Below are positions 36,731 through 39,754 of a stretch of DNA of 39,754 bases, in pieces (within the stretch, counting starts at the first letter, position 1; each line of letters begins with the position of its first letter). The notes under the pieces are model-generated. The model saw nothing but the letters and a program-made list of their open reading frames with translations. It ran no database searches and was not told the DNA's origin. The stretch is from CAZSNT01 sp964607765 (GTDB taxonomy: Bacteria; Verrucomicrobiota; Lentisphaeria; Oligosphaerales; JABHEG01), in contig CAZSNT010000092.1 of assembly GCA_964607765.1 (NCBI GenBank), forward strand, positions 1-39,754, read 5' to 3'. The translations under genes were made by a program, and so were the position numbers.

Positions 36731-39562
36731 ATGCTGCGCATCTTCGCCGTCGCTTTCCTGCTCACTGCCTCACATCTCTCCGCCGGCGTGGTGTACGAAC
36801 AGACATTCGACACCGACAACGGCGGGTACACAACCAGTGGCGCCACATCCTGGGCGTGGGACGAGATCACGACCGGGCCCGGTGCGGCCCACTCCCCCGC
36901 CAAGGCGTGGGCCACAAACCCGAGCGGGGACTACGCCAACAGCGAGAACGGGTACCTGGCATCGCCGGAAATCGATCTCAGCGCCCACACGGGGCAGGCG
37001 TTGATCCTGAGTTGGTGGCAACACCTGATTACGGATCCGGACGACGACGACCTGGCCAGCGTCGAAGTCACGGACAACGGCGGCGCCAGTTGGACGCCGG
37101 TCTACGGCGAAGTGCGTGGTGAAGTCAGTCCGGCGTGGGAACAGATAAGCGTCGCTTTGGCCGACGGTCATGCAACCGCCAACTTCCGCGTGCGGTTCCG
37201 GTTCCGGTCCGACCTGTCGGACACGGCGGCGGGCTTCACTATCGACGACATCACTGTCCGGGCCGTTTCCGTGCTGGACGTATACAGTGAGAACTTCAAC
37301 GACGGGCCGGGCGCCTTCACCACCAGCGGCACAACGTCCTGGGAACACGGACAGCCCTCCAGTCAGTCGGCGAGCGGCCCGGACAGCGCTCATTCGGGCG
37401 CCAACGCCTGGGGTACCAGCATCGACGGCCTCTACAGCGCCCACGAAAACGGCTTCCTGATCTCCCCCGCCATCGACGCCAGCCCCACCAACGGCACCCC
37501 ACCATCGCCGCTGATCCTGAGCTGGTGGCAGTTCGTCAGGACAGAAGAAAATGCGGACTTCGCACACGTCGCCGTGTCCGCTGACAACGGCGCCTGGACC
37601 ACCGTCTACGGCCCGGTCAGCGGCGACGTGAGCTCAGCCTGGTCACGACGCTCAGTCGTGCTGGACGCGGGATACGCGGTCGCCAACCTGCGTGTTCGCT
37701 TCGGATTGAGCTCAGACAGCTCGCTCAACCAGTACGGCTTCTACGTTGACGACGTCGAACTGGTGCGCATCCTGGGCGACACGCCGACTGTGAGCGACGT
37801 ACCGCAAGCAGGCACGGAGGACACGGCAGTCACCTTCGGCGCCGGCGATTTCACCGCCGCCTTCAGCGATCCCCAGAACCAGGGCCTGGCAACGATCACT
37901 GTCACATCTCTGCCGGCCCATGGCAGTCTGCGTCTGGCACAGACGCCGGTAACGGCTCAACAGCAGATCGGCGTGGCTCAGACCGCCACGCTCGTGTACC
38001 AACCGGGGGGTGATTACCACGGCGCGGACAGTTTCGGTTGGACCGGCAGCAACGGCGTTGTGGCGGCGGCAAACACGGCCGAGGTCGTGCTGACCATCGC
38101 ACCGGAGAACGACGCACCCTCAGCCGTGTCCCTGTCCGCGACCGAGGTGGTTGCGGACGTCGCCGGCGCGGACGTGGGAGCGATCCTGGTCACCGACGCA
38201 GACGATACGCAACACACATTCGTCATCGATGACGCACGTTTCGAGGCCGTAGCCGGGCGCCTGAAGCTCAAGCCGGCAGTCAGTCTCGACGCAGCGGCCG
38301 AGCCGACCGTAACCGTGCAGATCACTGCCTCGGACTCAGGCCCCCCTGCCCTGTCTGTCTCGGACACCTTCGCGCTGAGTGTCCGGCCCAGGAACAACGT
38401 ACCCATCGTCACGACCTTCTCTGTCCGGGACCCGCAGCAGACCACGCCGGGTTACACTGATCAGGCAGTAATCGACGTCACTCTGACCGGCCAGATTCAG
38501 GACGGCACGGTCACGGGCTGGCTCGTGACCCAAACGCCCGCAGCGCCCGATCCCGCCGATCCCGCCTGGCTCCCGGCTGCGCCCACCAGCTACACTATCT
38601 CCGGGCAGCCGGGCCAGGTCACGCTCTACGCCTGGCTGCGAGGCGACGAGGACACGGTCAGTCCGCTGACGGCTACGTCCACGGCCGCGATCGTCTACGA
38701 GCCGCCCGTGCTCTTCACGTTGTACGCAACCCACGCGGAGCCCGCGCTGCTGCGCTTCGGAACGTGGTCCCAGGGCACGGACGGAGTCGACGCGAACCTG
38801 GACGTTGCCGTGGGCACACGACAACGCAACGGTAACGCGACCATCTACCTGCTCGCTCCCGACGGGCCGCCAGGCAGTCAACTGCAGACCGACGTGCGTG
38901 CGGACTCCGCAACAATCCGGTGGCGCCTGGTTGTGGAGCCGACCCCGGGCCAGAACCCGGTCGAACTTACCTGGGACGTGGGGACGGCGATGCCCGGGAG
39001 ACACCTTTACCTGCAGGAGTTACGGAACGAGATCCCGATCGGCGCCCCCATCGACCTCAAGACCGAAGTGCTCGCAACAGTCGATCACTCAGCCGTGTTC
39101 GAGGTGGCCTACGCCGAACCGGAACAGGCCGCGGTACAGTACGAGCTCGGCTGGAACCTGATCGGCATGCCTCTGATGAGCGTGCAAAACGCTGAGCAGG
39201 TCCTCCCCGATGACGTCAGAGTAAGCCCCGCCTGGTTCTGGCAGGACGCTGCCTACCAGGCGCTGGCGCCGGGCCAGCCCCTGAACGCCGAACGCGGGTA
39301 CTGGGTCCGGTTCAGCGTGTCCGACCAATCACCCGCTGTCACCGGCATCGCTGCCGACGGCACCATGCAGCTGGCTCCGGGCTGGAACCTGGTGAGCCCC
39401 GTGCGGCAACGCAATCTGGCCGAGTTCGCGGGTGTCATTGTTGCCGCCTGGGCCTGGGACCCGGCAGCCGAGGCCTACACCCCCGTCCCAAACGACATCC
39501 TGCAGCCGGGCAGAGCGTACTGGGTCTACGTCGCGGGGGATGCGCCGGTGGTCGTGCAGTGA
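36731..39562 (+). CDS. Secreted protein with two MAM-like domains and two C-terminal GWN modules
   Basis: Predicted 943 aa. The start is chosen at the ATG beginning MLRIFAVAFLLTASHLSAG, a clean signal peptide; the only upstream help is a weak GGG at 36724-36726. An upstream in-frame ATG at 36449 would add 94 residues of translated DNA repeat and is rejected. Two homologous MAM/jelly-roll domains follow (about 22-175 and 180-335). Each has E.F[DN]..G.[YF]TTSG[AT]TSW, then LILSWWQ, WTPVYG or WTTVYG, and a closing FTIDDI or FYVDDVEL. Next come a CSPG/cadherin-like part (about 345-545; GTEDTAVTF, YQPGGDYHGADSF) and further beta-sandwich regions. The C-terminus has two GWN modules: GWNLIGMPL (807) to ERGYWVRF, and GWNLVSPV (884) to GRAYWVYV. 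No catalytic motif is seen. A surface adhesin or structural role is inferred. Confidence 0.82.
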   Translation: MLRIFAVAFLLTASHLSAGVVYEQTFDTDNGGYTTSGATSWAWDEITTGPGAAHSPAKAWATNPSGDYANSENGYLASPEIDLSAHTGQALILSWWQHLITDPDDDDLASVEVTDNGGASWTPVYGEVRGEVSPAWEQISVALADGHATANFRVRFRFRSDLSDTAAGFTIDDITVRAVSVLDVYSENFNDGPGAFTTSGTTSWEHGQPSSQSASGPDSAHSGANAWGTSIDGLYSAHENGFLISPAIDASPTNGTPPSPLILSWWQFVRTEENADFAHVAVSADNGAWTTVYGPVSGDVSSAWSRRSVVLDAGYAVANLRVRFGLSSDSSLNQYGFYVDDVELVRILGDTPTVSDVPQAGTEDTAVTFGAGDFTAAFSDPQNQGLATITVTSLPAHGSLRLAQTPVTAQQQIGVAQTATLVYQPGGDYHGADSFGWTGSNGVVAAANTAEVVLTIAPENDAPSAVSLSATEVVADVAGADVGAILVTDADDTQHTFVIDDARFEAVAGRLKLKPAVSLDAAAEPTVTVQITASDSGPPALSVSDTFALSVRPRNNVPIVTTFSVRDPQQTTPGYTDQAVIDVTLTGQIQDGTVTGWLVTQTPAAPDPADPAWLPAAPTSYTISGQPGQVTLYAWLRGDEDTVSPLTATSTAAIVYEPPVLFTLYATHAEPALLRFGTWSQGTDGVDANLDVAVGTRQRNGNATIYLLAPDGPPGSQLQTDVRADSATIRWRLVVEPTPGQNPVELTWDVGTAMPGRHLYLQELRNEIPIGAPIDLKTEVLATVDHSAVFEVAYAEPEQAAVQYELGWNLIGMPLMSVQNAEQVLPDDVRVSPAWFWQDAAYQALAPGQPLNAERGYWVRFSVSDQSPAVTGIAADGTMQLAPGWNLVSPVRQRNLAEFAGVIVAAWAWDPAAEAYTPVPNDILQPGRAYWVYVAGDAPVVVQ

Positions 39563-39573
39563 CGCTGCTTGCA

Positions 39574-39587
39574 CCGGGCTGTCCCGG
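39574..39587 (+). other. Short hairpin after the last gene
   Basis: CCGGG CTGT CCCGG forms a 5-bp stem 11 bases after the MAM-like stop codon. No T-run follows, so it is a poor terminator candidate. Confidence 0.25.
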
Positions 39588-39672
39588 AAACACTCCATCG
39601 CGCCGTACCCCTTCCCCAACCGGGCGAACTCGTCGCAGCGAGAGCAGAGCGTGATTCAGGTGTCCACCACCC

Positions 39673-39754
39673 CCTGGGACCGCCGAGCACCAGCTCGGCT
39701 CCGTTCATTCCTGTGTTGGTATCCGGAGCCGAGCTGGTGCTCGGCGGTCCCAGG
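39673..39754. repeat. Perfect 31-bp inverted repeat at the right edge
   Basis: The left arm (39673-39703, beginning CCTGGGACCGCCGAGCACC) and the right arm (39724-39754, ending GGTGCTCGGCGGTCCCAGG) are exact reverse complements over 31 bases, with a 20-base loop (39704-39723). The window ends at the arm, so the true length may be greater. No transposase is visible, and no T-run that would make it a terminator. It is best described as a REP/MITE-like palindromic element. Confidence 0.85.

Overview
The window is GC-rich bacterial DNA. It is almost entirely taken up by one co-directional (+ strand) series of very large exported proteins. No rRNA, tRNA, CRISPR array, transposase or housekeeping gene is visible. 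Three things suggest an uncultured member of the PVC group (Kiritimatiellota, Lentisphaerota or Planctomycetota-like) with a diderm envelope: giant surface proteins with LamG, Calx-beta and TSP3-type calcium repeats; palindromic and heptanucleotide repeats in the gene gaps; and a two-partner secretion pair. That taxonomic reading is inference from style, not from a marker gene.

Layout. Positions 1-520 (minus strand, running off the left edge) hold a piece of an RHS/YD-repeat core. 769-3846 encodes a secreted glycoside-hydrolase-like protein with two copies of a beta-sandwich module. A 527-base gap with hairpins follows. 4374-6848 encodes a TpsB (ShlB/FhaC, Omp85 superfamily) outer-membrane transporter with an unusual N-terminal repeat extension. 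34 bases later, 6883-16374 encodes its likely substrate, a 3163-residue TpsA filamentous-haemagglutinin-type beta-helix protein. 16576-17550 encodes a small secreted or lipid-anchored protein with two 'GWN...YW' modules. 17750-21856 encodes a four-LamG protein whose stop codon overlaps (ATGAATAG) the start of 21849-33434. That gene encodes a 3861-residue protein with an N-terminal propeller-like region, serial beta-modules, and a C-terminal coil/hydrophobic/coil/beta region that resembles the pore and TcB-binding part of Tc toxin TcA subunits. 33559-36414 encodes a TSP3/CSPG/RTX/Calx-beta protein, and 36731-39562 a double MAM-like protein. Both of these end in two GWN modules.

How they may work together (inference): the TpsB channel exports the TpsA fibre. 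The downstream genes supply adhesive, carbohydrate-binding or calcium-binding surface proteins, and one giant possible pore-forming protein. Small modules shared between genes (the GWN module in three proteins; a short beta-module in the GH-like, LamG and giant proteins) argue that the genes belong together. The main junctions carry different palindromic or tandem repeat families: a 72-bp array, a 142-bp compound inverted repeat, CACTGAA heptamers, a 33-bp hairpin array, and a perfect 31-bp inverted repeat at the right edge. These insertions have not interrupted the genes.
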